Shown one piece after another: positions 24,004-34,493 of a stretch of 49,524 bases of DNA. Below the pieces are notes generated by a model. That model was not told the DNA's origin. It did not search any database and saw nothing but the letters and a program-made list of their open reading frames with translations. The position numbers and the translations under genes were made by a program. The stretch covers positions 1-49,524 of the forward strand of contig JAIQFA010000033.1 of NCBI GenBank assembly GCA_020073525.1, written 5' to 3'. The stretch's first letter is position 1. Each line of letters starts with the position of its first letter. This stretch comes from Terriglobia bacterium (GTDB taxonomy: Bacteria; Acidobacteriota; Terriglobia; Terriglobales; Acidobacteriaceae).

Positions 24004-25587
24004 ATGCGAGCGATTGACTATTTCGATAAGAGCGCGGATCTCCGCGGCGACCGGATCGCGATCCTGGATGGCGTCGCTCGGTATTCCTACACCGAAACGC
24101 GCAGCTTTAGCGAGCGTATCGCCCACGGAATGTGGACTCGCGGCGTCGAGCGGGAACAGCGCGCGGCCATCTACTCCCACAATCACGCGGCAGTTCTGTT
24201 CTGCATGTTGGGGATTCTGCGCGCCGGGGCTGCCTGGGTCCCCATCAACTTTCGCAACGCGACTGACGCCAACGTGGAATTCCTGAACTACTCTGAGACG
24301 GCGTGGCTTTTCTATCACAGCCGCTTTCGGGAGCAGGTCGAAGAGATCGGCAGACGCGTTCCCTCACTGCAGCATCTGATTTGTATCGATGGCCCGGACG
24401 GCGGGCATCCTTCGTTCGCACACTTCATGGAACGAGGAGATGCAAGCGGCGATCCCGACTGGGCTGATTCCCATGGCAACGATCCTCACGGAAATCTCGA
24501 GCAGATGATGGGCCTCGTTCCCACCGGCGGGACCACCGGCCCAGCGCGCGGTGTCCGCGTCACCAACCTTGCCTGGGGCACGATGACCGAGATGGCCGTC
24601 CACTACTGGAAAGGAGACACCGCCGATCCTGTCTGCCTCTGCACGGCTCCGCTCTCGCATGCCGCCGGCGTGGTTGCATTCACGATGTTGGCTTTGGGCG
24701 GGACCAATGTCGTCTTGGCCGGATTTGACGCGGTGCAGGTGTTGCAGGCGATTGAGAAACATCGTGTGACGCACCTCTTTCTTCCTCCGACAGCGTTCTA
24801 CGCGTTGCTTGCGCATCCGGACGTGGGTAAGTTCGATTACTCCAGTCTCCGCGTTTTTCTGCTGGCAGGTTCTCCGGTCTCGCCTGACAAACTTAAGAAA
24901 GGTGTAGAGGTCTTCGGCCCTTGCATGTGTCAATCCTACGGTCAAACTGAAGCGCCTATGTTGCTCACCTTTCTCGATGCGCGCACCGTGGCTGCGGCTG
25001 CGGCTGGCGATCATCCGGAACGGCTGCGCAGTTGTGGGAGGCCGACGACGGCGGTTCGTCTCGCCGTTATGGACGATGCCGGCCGCATCCTTCCTAATCA
25101 CCAGCCAGGAGAGATCGTAGCTCGCGGCACGCTCGTAACGGGCGGCTACCACAATCTGCCAGAAGCCACCGCCGAAATCCGCCGGCACGGCTGGCATCAC
25201 ACTGGCGATGTCGGATACATCGACGAAGACGGCTACGTTTACATCGTGGACCGCAAGAAAGACATGATTATCAGCGGTGGCTTTAACGTCTACTGCGCCG
25301 AAGTCGAGGCGGGCATCATGGCGCTACCCCAGATCCAGGAGTGCGCGGTCATCGGCGTGCCCGATGATAAGTGGGGAGAGGCGGTCAAAGCTCTCGTCGT
25401 TGTGAGGCACGGCGAATAACTTACGGAAGGTGACGTCATCGCTCATTGCAAGGCAAAACTGGGCGGCGTGAAGTCTCCGAAGTCGGTAGAATTTGTGCCT
25501 GAAATCCCCAAGACTCCAGCAGGCAAGTTCGACCGCAAAGCGATGCGCAAACAGTTTTGGGCAACTGTGGATCGCGAAGTCCATTGA
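24004..25587 (+). pseudogene. Acyl-CoA synthetase interrupted by an in-frame TAA
   Basis: An AMP-forming acyl-CoA synthetase reads from MRAIDYFDKSADLRGD through GLVPTGGTTGPARGV (P-loop), SYGQTEAP and HHTGDVGYIDEDGYVYIVDR to VVVRHGE, then meets TAA at 25417-25419. The same frame continues LTEGDVIAHCKAKLGG to PKTPAGKFDRKAMRK, the family C-terminal motif with the catalytic lysine, and ends at 25587. One C-to-T change (CAA to TAA) would explain the stop. The P-loop lysine of PKG is also replaced (PARG). Without the lid lysine the truncated 471-residue product should be unable to adenylate. It lies in front of lipoyl and E1 genes. Sequencing error cannot be excluded. Confidence 0.8.
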
Positions 25588-25627
25588 AGCAAAAAGCGGG
25601 CTCGGAAGGGCCACGAGGAGGCTTGTC

Positions 25628-25897
25628 ATTCTTACGACGTTGAAAGTCCCAAAGACAGGCGGTATCCCTACAACGAAAGCCAGTGTGCTGCGTTGGCTCA
25701 AGAGCGAGGGCGATCTCGTGCAGGTGGGCGAGGCGGTCGTGGAGTTGGAAACGGAGAAGGTGAGTTACGAATTGGAGTCTCCTGTTGCGGGGGTGCTCCT
25801 CAAGATTGTTGCCGGAGAAAGCGTCCAGGTTCCGGTAGGTGGGCTCTTGTGTCATATCGGCCAGCCGGGCGACTCAGTTCCTGCGGAAAAGGAGTGA
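25628..25897 (+). CDS. Stand-alone lipoyl-carrier domain protein (apparent ATT start)
   Basis: About 89 residues forming one lipoyl domain: TTLKVPKTGGIPTTKASVLR, then ELETEKVSYELESPVAG with lipoyl lysine at about 44, and a short acidic tail. There is no acyltransferase domain, unlike a full E2. No ATG, GTG or TTG is suitably placed; GAGGAGG (25615-25621) is 6 nt before an ATT codon at 25628, from which the protein would start (M)LTTLKVPK, as relatives do. TTG at 25640 is the only near alternative and lies too far from the ribosome-binding site. The stop is 4 bp before the E1-alpha ATG, so the genes form one operon. It should shuttle the acyl or hydroxyethyl group from E1. Confidence 0.78.
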   Translation: MLTTLKVPKTGGIPTTKASVLRWLKSEGDLVQVGEAVVELETEKVSYELESPVAGVLLKIVAGESVQVPVGGLLCHIGQPGDSVPAEKE

Positions 25898-25901
25898 TGC
25901 G

Positions 25902-26933
25902 ATGTCAAACAAGAACCAGCTTGGCAAAGACCGCTTGATCTGGATCTACATACAGATGACCCGGATTCGCGAATTCGAGGAGCGCGTCAAACGCACCTTC
26001 CTCGAACATCCGGGAGCCATGCGCGGCCACACCCATCTGGCCGATGGTGCGGAAGCTTCGATTGTGGGGGCGCTCGCTTCGCGCAACTCCGAAGACTGGG
26101 CGATGCCCAGTTATCGTTGTCATGCCCATCCCCTGGTGCTCGGCACGTCCCCCAAGAAGATGATGGCCGAACTTTATGGCCGAACCGACGGACTCTGCAA
26201 GGGGTTTGGCGGCTCCATGCATCTTTCCGATCCGGAACACTTCTTCCCCGGCACTTCGGGCATTGTCGGTCAGAGTATTGCCCATGCCGCAGGCGCCGCT
26301 TTGACGGCTCAAGTCAAGAAGACCGGACAAATTGTTTACTGTTTTTTCGGAGACGGAGCAAGCAAACAAGGCGCATTCTTCGAGACACTCAACCTGGCGG
26401 CGGTCTGGAAGTTGCCCATCGTATTTATCCTCGAGAACAACGAATACCAGGCGTACACGCACGTCAGCCTGGAAGACGCCAATGCGCAAGCTGGCGAGCC
26501 ACTGTCCAGGAAAGCGGCGGCGTTCAGTATCCCGGGCGTGACGGTTGATGGTACGGATCCGCTGCTGGTGTATGCCGCAGTCGCTGAGGCCGCAGAACGA
26601 GCGCGTGGCGGAGGCGGACCCAGTCTGATTGAATCGAAGTTCTACCGGCTCAGTGCGCACGGCAACGCTATCACCGTGCCTCCCGCGCCGACGCAGTTTC
26701 CCGAACACGAGGCCATCGGAGTGTACGGGAACAAGGCGGAGTTCCGAGCGGCGAAAGAGAGGGACCCGATTCCGCGCTTCCGTGCATACCTGTTGAGCCA
26801 GCGCATCCTTACGGAGAGGGAACTCCAGAGGATTGATGACAGCGCGCGCACAGAAATGGACGATGCAGTCCAGTTTGCGCTTGCCAGTCCACAACCGGCG
26901 CCCGAAGAAGCCACGAACTACGTCTACGCCTAG
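25902..26933 (+). CDS. 2-Oxoacid (acetoin/pyruvate-type) dehydrogenase E1 alpha subunit
   Basis: 343 residues from MSNKNQLGKDRL, with GGAG 7 nt upstream. A longer frame starting at 25839 overlaps the lipoyl gene and is rejected. The thiamin diphosphate motif GDGASKQGAFFETLNLAAVW ending in LENN is intact, as are RGHTHLADGAEA and the GKGFGGSMHLSD-type phosphorylation-loop region (CKGFGGSMHLSD). The E1-beta gene starts 8 bp downstream. Together with E1-beta it decarboxylates a 2-oxoacid or cleaves acetoin and reductively acylates the lipoyl protein. Acetoin-type assignment is by size and cluster layout only. Confidence 0.92.
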   Translation: MSNKNQLGKDRLIWIYIQMTRIREFEERVKRTFLEHPGAMRGHTHLADGAEASIVGALASRNSEDWAMPSYRCHAHPLVLGTSPKKMMAELYGRTDGLCKGFGGSMHLSDPEHFFPGTSGIVGQSIAHAAGAALTAQVKKTGQIVYCFFGDGASKQGAFFETLNLAAVWKLPIVFILENNEYQAYTHVSLEDANAQAGEPLSRKAAAFSIPGVTVDGTDPLLVYAAVAEAAERARGGGGPSLIESKFYRLSAHGNAITVPPAPTQFPEHEAIGVYGNKAEFRAAKERDPIPRFRAYLLSQRILTERELQRIDDSARTEMDDAVQFALASPQPAPEEATNYVYA

Positions 26934-26941
26934 GAGGTTCC

Positions 26942-27922
26942 ATGGCCAAGGAAATGATGTACGGAGAAGCGATGGCCGCCGCCATTGTCGAAGAAATGCA
27001 GCGCGATGCGGACGTAGTCTTCTACGGTCAGAACATGGCCATGACCGAACGCGACCCCATGTTGAAAATGTTCGGGAGAAACCGCATTCGCATCGTGCCG
27101 ATTTCCGAAACCGCCGAAATTGGCATCGCGGTGGGCGCTGCCGTCACGGGATTGCGTCCCATTGTCGAACTCTGGATGAGCGAGTTCATGCTGGTGGCCA
27201 TGGACCAGGTGCTCAACGAGGCTCCCCGCCTGCGATACATGTCGGGGGGGCAAGTGAAGGTTCCACTGGTTCTGAAAGCCGGCTACGGATTTGCTGCGGG
27301 CTGGGGCGGGCAGCACTCCAATTGCATTTACCACACCATGATGGGAATTCCGGGGTTGAAGGTGGCACTTCCGTCCACGCCCGCCGACGCCAAGGGTCTC
27401 ATGGCGGCGAGCATTCGCGACAACAACCCGGTCGTGTATCTCCACCATTACATGCTGACGCTCGACACGGGAGAGGTGCCCGAGGGCGAGCACATCGTTC
27501 CCTTCGGTGTGGCCGACATCAAGCGCGCTGGCAGCGACGTTACGATCGTTGCCACCGGATGGATGGTCAAGAAATCGCTGGCCGCAGCCGAGCAGCTCGC
27601 GCGCGAAGGGATCAGCGCCGAAGTAATCGATCCGCGAACGCTTGCGCCTCTCGATGTGGACACCATCGTCAAGTCCGTGAAGAAGACGGGGAGGCTCGTC
27701 CTGGTCGATCAGGCGCCGCGTCATTCATCGGCGGCTGCGATAATCGCTGCCGAGGTGGCGGAGAAGGGTTTCGAGCATTTACGCGCGCCGATAACAATGG
27801 TGACAGCTCTGGATGCATCCGTGCCCTACAGCGAGCCGCTCGAAAGCTACCTGCTGCCGAATGAAGACAAGATCGCGCATGCGGTTCGGTCGGTGGTGAC
27901 GGAGCGCGTGATGCGTGCCTAG
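26942..27922 (+). CDS. 2-Oxoacid (acetoin/pyruvate-type) dehydrogenase E1 beta subunit
   Basis: 326 residues. The start is preceded by AGGAGG. The thiamin-binding partner segment (ISETAEIGIAVGAAVTGLRP) and QHSNCIYHTMMGIPGLKVAL are conserved, and the C-terminal transketolase domain has VIDPRTLAPLDVDTI and VDQAPRHSS. It pairs with the E1-alpha just upstream. No E2 acyltransferase or E3 lipoamide dehydrogenase gene is nearby, so the complex must borrow these or work with the small lipoyl protein. Confidence 0.93.
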   Translation: MAKEMMYGEAMAAAIVEEMQRDADVVFYGQNMAMTERDPMLKMFGRNRIRIVPISETAEIGIAVGAAVTGLRPIVELWMSEFMLVAMDQVLNEAPRLRYMSGGQVKVPLVLKAGYGFAAGWGGQHSNCIYHTMMGIPGLKVALPSTPADAKGLMAASIRDNNPVVYLHHYMLTLDTGEVPEGEHIVPFGVADIKRAGSDVTIVATGWMVKKSLAAAEQLAREGISAEVIDPRTLAPLDVDTIVKSVKKTGRLVLVDQAPRHSSAAAIIAAEVAEKGFEHLRAPITMVTALDASVPYSEPLESYLLPNEDKIAHAVRSVVTERVMRA

Positions 27923-27931
27923 CCGCCAGTG

Positions 27932-29788
<1,857 letters not shown>

Positions 29789-29831
29789 ATCTTCCTCCCA
29801 TGCTGCTGTCGATAAAGCACGCTTATGGAGC

Positions 29832-29851
29832 GCCGGGAGTCCCCGCCCGGC
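29832..29851. repeat. Hairpin between TonB receptor 2 and cytochrome c
   Basis: Arms GCCGGG (29832-29837) and CCCGGC (29846-29851) surround AGTCCCCG. It sits in the 94-bp gap between the receptor stop and the cytochrome ATG, the same position as the hairpin at 6560-6598 in module 1. No T-run follows on the minus strand. Confidence 0.45.
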
Positions 29852-29882
29852 CCAGCGCATAACTCATCCCACGGTCAAGTTT

Positions 29883-32800
29883 CTAGAACGTAAACTTCGC
29901 CGAAAACTGAAGTTGCCGCGGGTTAAACATCGTTCTCGGTGTCCCAAAGAGCGGATTGGGAAATGGGGCCCCGCCGTTGTTCGCCGGACACGTGACCGAG
30001 CCCTGCTGAATTGCGACCGAGGCAGCGTCCTTGTAGTGGGTTGGCGTCGCCCCGCAAAAATCGATCGTCCCGCCACCATACACCGAAGTCACTTCGTCAA
30101 CGTTGGGCCGGTTGAAGACATTGAACGCGTCCACCGCCAACTGCAACTTCTTTGTTTCTTTCAAGCTGAACTGGTACGCGATACGAACATCGTTTGCGTA
30201 GAGAGGGTCGCCGCGATACGAATTGCGCGGCGACAGTCCTACGCGATCCGTCACCGGGTTCGTGTCGTTGTTGATGTCATTGCCCACGAAAATTGTGAAG
30301 GGCCTGCCCGACTGAAGATTCAGAATGTCGCTGAATTCGAAATTCTTCAGAAAAGTCTGCGCCGGTCCGTGGGCCACAATGTTGGCGACGAAGCGATGCC
30401 GCACGTCCTGAACCGAATTCGCTCTTTCCGCAGTCCGGTCGTACAGATCTTGAGGCGTGCTGACGAACGTGGTGAACGTCCCATCGTCGAAGGTGTGGGA
30501 GAAAGTGTAGTTTGCGTTGAAGTTGAGGTTGTGACCCATGCGCCCGGTCAGCGAGATGTTTCCGCCGTGGTACACGGAGACGCCGCTATTATCCAGGTAA
30601 TACATGAGACCGGCGTTCGAATACAGAGGGCCGCTGAATGCGTCTCTTCCGTCAGGGAGCTGGTTGTTGGGAAAGCCCACGGCCGACGCCGGGGGACAGA
30701 AAGTAGCTGGATTTGTGAGTCCGCCCGGAGGACAGACGTTCAGATTCTCGGGCCGCACCTGTTTGTGCGAAGCCACGAAGAGATAGCTGGCACTGAGCAC
30801 CAGTCCTTTGCCAAGCTCCTGGTCAATTCCGAAGCTGCCTTGCTCGGAATAAGGGATGCGACTGTTGCGGTCAATGCCGCCGCCGCTGTTCGTGACCAGC
30901 GTTCCCGGAGGGCCCGTATTGAAGTTGGGCGGGGTCTGTCCGGTGAGAATTAGCGTCGCCGCCGCATTCGCCGGCAAGGGCGGTGTCGATCCGTCGGGAT
31001 ACTTAAGGTTTCCGAAAAGGATAGGCTGGAAAGGCAGTAGGTTCAAGGCATAGGTGGCCGTCGTATTTCCCTGTCTTACCCATGGCTGGGGCGCGTTGGG
31101 AATCACCACCTCGCGCTGCGGATAAGTTACAAACAGGAAGGTCATGGTGTAGTGGTCATCGAAGATTCCGAAGCCGCTGCGAATGACCGTCTTTTTCGTT
31201 GGAGAATACGCGAAGCCGACTCTCGGCTGGAAGCCGCGGTAGTCGTGATTGATCATCTGAGTCAGACCCGCTTCAAAGTCCCAGCGCAGGCCGTAGTTGA
31301 CGGTCAATTTGGGTGTCAGCCGATATTGGTCTTGAGCGAAGAGTCCGTAGTAGCCGTGGTTGATGTTGACGAAATAATCCTGGGGATCGACGTATCCGTT
31401 TTGCCAGGTAGTCGGAATTACTGGGGGAAGGCTGCCCGGCACGACGGGTCCGGTTCCCAAGGGAGCGCCCCAGAAAACGATGGGCACGCCGTTGAGGGGC
31501 TGATCATTTGGATTAGGACCAGTGTCGCTGCCAGAGAAAAAGGGAAAACTCGATGTCGGGCACGGGCCATCGGCGGGGTTCTCGGGAACCACGGCAGTCT
31601 GATTTACAAAGCGGGAAAAATCCACCAGGCAATTGAAACCGGGTACGATGATCCGCATCGGCGTAAACCCGGGCCAGATCACGAAATCCCAAATGCGATT
31701 CACATCTCCTCCGAATCGCCAGTAGTGTTTCCCCTTGATCCATGCGAGGCTGTCGGAAAACTGCACTCGGCTCTCGTTGAGGGCATCGAAGGTTCCGAAG
31801 TTGTGCCCAAAGAGAAGAGTGTTCGGGATGTCAAGATTGGGTTGGCCGGTGACGGCAGGGAAGGCAGAGTGACGTCGCGCATACTGCACAAGAAACGTGT
31901 TTACGACTTCCGGCTTGAGTACCGTGCTAAGCGTGCCGACTAAGGATTGGTCGCGGATAAAGTTATTATGCCCGCTACTCGGTGCCCCGATGCCGCCGCC
32001 GTCCAGCGTATCGCCTACCAGGAGGTTGAGGTTTCGCGCATCGAACGCACCATAGTGAATTGACAGGTGATTGTTGTTACTCAGTTGGTGGTCAAGCCTG
32101 ACAAAGCCGTTGTCATGATCGAGCGTCTTCAACTCGTTCAGATTCTCCGCTGGCAGGTTCAGCGCCGCCTTCGCGGCATTGATGAGGTCCAGGTTGCCCA
32201 CCAATGTGGCCGGATAAGAGGGCGATTCTCCCAGACGCTGGCCGTCGTAGTTCATGAAGAAAAACGTCTTGTCCTTGCGGAGCGGACCGCCCAAAGTTGC
32301 ACCAAACTGCCCCCGCCGATAAGCATCAAATTGCGGTTGCTGCAAAAGCGACCTGGCATTCGCCGCCTTGTTGCTTAAATATCCGTACAGGGACCCGTGC
32401 AGGTCGTTGGTTCCGGACTTGGTCACGATGTTCACGATGCCGCCGAGTGCGCGGCCGTACTCTGCTCCGAAGCTGTTGTTCACCACGCGGAATTCGTTGA
32501 CTGCTTCCTGCGAAGGCGTCGAGCGCTGAGAACCTGTCGCCAGATTGACGTAATCGGCGCCATCGACGGTGACCGCATTGCTTAAGTCGCGCATTCCTCC
32601 GAAAGAAATGCGGGTAACTTCCGTCTCGGTGAAGGTTGACTGGATGCTCGTGCGTCCAGTCGCGACACCAGGCGTCAGCAGGGCAAAGTCCACAAACTGC
32701 CGCCCGTTGGTCGGCAGGTTGTCGATGTGGACGCTGTCAATTACCTGGCTGGTTTCCGACCGGGTCGTCTCGACCGGAGGCACTTCGGTGGTGACTTTGA

Positions 32801-33164
32801 CTACCTCGGAGCTGCCAGCAACCTGCAAAGTAACGTCAATGGTGGCGGTCTGGCCGACCGTCAAGGGGATGCCAGTCTGCACATACTTGGCGAAGCCCGA
32901 ACTCTCCACCGTCAATTCGTAGTGGCCGGGCGGGAGATTCGGCACGAGGTAGAAACCGGGAGCGTTGGAAGAAGCGGTATAAGTCCGGTTCGTGTCGAGA
33001 TCGCGAAGCGTCACTGCGGCTCCAGCTACCGTTCGGCCGCTTGCGTCCAGGATCGTCCCGTTGAGTTGAGCGAAACTGACAGTGGCTTGTCCGGCGGCAC
33101 GCGGCGCCAGATGCGCAGCCATGATCACCATTACGCACAGCGTCAACACTCGACGTAGTCTCAT
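29883..33164 (-). CDS. TonB-dependent receptor with carboxypeptidase-regulatory domain (Oar-like), copy 2
   Basis: 1093 residues from ATG at 33164 (GAGGAG upstream); a longer frame to 33401 carries no signal peptide at its start and is rejected. Signal peptide about 1-25 (to RAAGQA), carboxypeptidase-regulatory domain (LNGTILDASGRTVAGAAVTL), plug ending AEYGRALGGIVNIVTKSGTN, and a barrel ending LQFSAKFTF. It parallels receptor 1 along its whole length but differs in the loops. Its downstream neighbours are cytochrome c and pobA and it is divergent from a LysR gene with BenM/CatM-like sites, so an aromatic acid or lignin fragment is a reasonable substrate guess. Confidence 0.95.
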   Translation of the reverse strand: MRLRRVLTLCVMVIMAAHLAPRAAGQATVSFAQLNGTILDASGRTVAGAAVTLRDLDTNRTYTASSNAPGFYLVPNLPPGHYELTVESSGFAKYVQTGIPLTVGQTATIDVTLQVAGSSEVVKVTTEVPPVETTRSETSQVIDSVHIDNLPTNGRQFVDFALLTPGVATGRTSIQSTFTETEVTRISFGGMRDLSNAVTVDGADYVNLATGSQRSTPSQEAVNEFRVVNNSFGAEYGRALGGIVNIVTKSGTNDLHGSLYGYLSNKAANARSLLQQPQFDAYRRGQFGATLGGPLRKDKTFFFMNYDGQRLGESPSYPATLVGNLDLINAAKAALNLPAENLNELKTLDHDNGFVRLDHQLSNNNHLSIHYGAFDARNLNLLVGDTLDGGGIGAPSSGHNNFIRDQSLVGTLSTVLKPEVVNTFLVQYARRHSAFPAVTGQPNLDIPNTLLFGHNFGTFDALNESRVQFSDSLAWIKGKHYWRFGGDVNRIWDFVIWPGFTPMRIIVPGFNCLVDFSRFVNQTAVVPENPADGPCPTSSFPFFSGSDTGPNPNDQPLNGVPIVFWGAPLGTGPVVPGSLPPVIPTTWQNGYVDPQDYFVNINHGYYGLFAQDQYRLTPKLTVNYGLRWDFEAGLTQMINHDYRGFQPRVGFAYSPTKKTVIRSGFGIFDDHYTMTFLFVTYPQREVVIPNAPQPWVRQGNTTATYALNLLPFQPILFGNLKYPDGSTPPLPANAAATLILTGQTPPNFNTGPPGTLVTNSGGGIDRNSRIPYSEQGSFGIDQELGKGLVLSASYLFVASHKQVRPENLNVCPPGGLTNPATFCPPASAVGFPNNQLPDGRDAFSGPLYSNAGLMYYLDNSGVSVYHGGNISLTGRMGHNLNFNANYTFSHTFDDGTFTTFVSTPQDLYDRTAERANSVQDVRHRFVANIVAHGPAQTFLKNFEFSDILNLQSGRPFTIFVGNDINNDTNPVTDRVGLSPRNSYRGDPLYANDVRIAYQFSLKETKKLQLAVDAFNVFNRPNVDEVTSVYGGGTIDFCGATPTHYKDAASVAIQQGSVTCPANNGGAPFPNPLFGTPRTMFNPRQLQFSAKFTF

Positions 33165-33544
33165 CGCTTCTGCTCCTCGCTGAGGTTCAACCGCTTTTCC
33201 GAAAAATGCATCTAGGCGGCAACGCGTCAGGGAAGCACGGCGGGTTCTATGCCCTCGGCTCCTGACTAAGGCCTGTCTGAATGCAATTAATCGAAAAAAA
33301 AGCCGCCACCGGAACCCACATCCCGATCGCGGTTTTTGTGCGCAGCATTCGCTGCCAATGGCGCAGAGCATCGTTTGAAACCAAAAAAGTGTCCAATACA
33401 TCTTTGGTCAGTTCGCGATACTTTTTGAGTATCAGTGGCACAAAATCGCGGTCTGCAGTACAAGAACGATTCTGTAAATTGCTCACGAGCCGCTGGGCAA
33501 TCGGGGGGACGAAATGAGACTGAGCAGGTATAGAATACGTGGCC
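33165..33544. other. Divergent spacer between TonB receptor 2 and LysR
   Basis: 380 bp with no credible gene. It holds the LysR-type sites listed separately (33396-33432) and a weaker inverted repeat ATTGC (33478-33482) with GCAAT (33497-33501) closer to the LysR start. The receptor-proximal 230 bp is A-rich in places (a run of A at 33293-33301) and otherwise shows nothing I recognise. Confidence 0.6.
33396..33432. promoter_or_regulatory. LysR-type operator: ATAC-N7-GTAT plus an imperfect second site
   Basis: ATAC (33418-33421), 7 bp, GTAT (33429-33432) lies in the larger palindrome GATACT-TTTTG-AGTATC (33417-33433). A second, imperfect site ATAC-N7-GTCA is at 33396-33410, with centres 22 bp (about two helical turns) apart. 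ATAC-N7-GTAT is the known consensus for BenM and CatM, LysR regulators of benzoate and muconate catabolism in Acinetobacter. Use by the adjacent LysR protein is inferred. Confidence 0.65.
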
Positions 33545-34459
33545 GTGGAACTGCGTCACGTCCGATATTTCATCGCCGTCGCCGAATGCCTCAACTTCCG
33601 CAAAGCGGCTCAGCAACTGCACCTCGCCCAACCTCCCTTGAGCCGGCAGATCCGTCAGTTGGAAGAGATTCTGGGCGTCGAACTTTTCGTGCGTGACAAG
33701 CGCAAAGTAGAACTCACCAAGGCCGGCCACGCTTTTCTGGAAGAAGCGCGCAAGCTTATCGTGCAGGCCGGCCACGCCGCGGATGTTGCTCGCCACGCGC
33801 AAAAAGGCGAATTCGGAACCATCAAGATCGGGATTGCCTCTGGGCTGGGAGGAGTAGTCAGCAAGGTGGTGTTTGAGCATCGCCGGCGTTTTCCCGCGAT
33901 CGAGGTCGAATGCCGGGATGTCTTTTCCAACTTTCAGAATGAGGCGCTGCGCCGGCGTGAAATCGACATTGGTTTCCTGCGGCCTCCCGTGGACCAGGTG
34001 AACCTGGATTGTGAGTTGCTCTACGAGGAAGAGTTTGTGGTGATCCTTCCCAAGAGCCACCGTCTCGCAAAACGCAGATCGCTACGGTTGAAAGATATCT
34101 CCGATGAACCCCTGATTATCTTCGACCGGAGTTTTTCCAGTGGTCTCTACGACAAGATCATGGGGCTGTTCAACCGGCAAGGTTTTACGCCGCACCTGAT
34201 CGTGACCCACGTGGAGGCCCATGAAGAAGCCGGGGCCATCATGGTCGCATCCGGCAAGGCGATCTTTGTCGGTGCCGGCGCCATCGTCAATCGTTCGGTT
34301 TCAGGCCTGGAATTGGCCTCGGTGCGTCTCAATGAACCGGAAGCTAAGATCGAAGTCTATGTTGCGTGGCGGAAAAGCGAAGATGCAGCGACCGTGCTGG
34401 CATTCCTAGATTCGGTGCGCCGAGCCTTGCGGCAACCGGAGCGTGAGAATATTGCCTAG
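33545..34459 (+). CDS. LysR-family regulator, CatM/BenM/CbnR-like
   Basis: 304 residues from GTG at 33545, giving (M)ELRHVRYFIAVAECLNFRKA, the standard LysR start; a GTG two codons earlier is also possible. The helix-turn-helix covers about 15-60 (AQQLHLAQPPLSRQIRQLEE). The C-terminal effector domain includes IKIGIASGLGGVVSKVV and ECELLYEEEFVVILP-like strands typical of the aromatic-responsive LysR group. It is divergent from receptor 2-cytochrome-pobA and reads into the yellow/MRJP gene 34 bp later. The ATAC-N7-GTAT site upstream supports an aromatic acid or muconate effector. The ribosome-binding site is weak. Confidence 0.9.
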   Translation: MELRHVRYFIAVAECLNFRKAAQQLHLAQPPLSRQIRQLEEILGVELFVRDKRKVELTKAGHAFLEEARKLIVQAGHAADVARHAQKGEFGTIKIGIASGLGGVVSKVVFEHRRRFPAIEVECRDVFSNFQNEALRRREIDIGFLRPPVDQVNLDCELLYEEEFVVILPKSHRLAKRRSLRLKDISDEPLIIFDRSFSSGLYDKIMGLFNRQGFTPHLIVTHVEAHEEAGAIMVASGKAIFVGAGAIVNRSVSGLELASVRLNEPEAKIEVYVAWRKSEDAATVLAFLDSVRRALRQPERENIA

Positions 34460-34493
34460 TTCTTGGCCTGTGCCTCTCGTGGAAGGAAAGATA

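Noticed and set aside
25417..25419. Stop codon recoding or programmed readthrough in the acyl-CoA synthetase
   Set aside because: TAA is the least read-through stop and no stimulatory structure is evident; a nonsense mutation or sequencing error is simpler.
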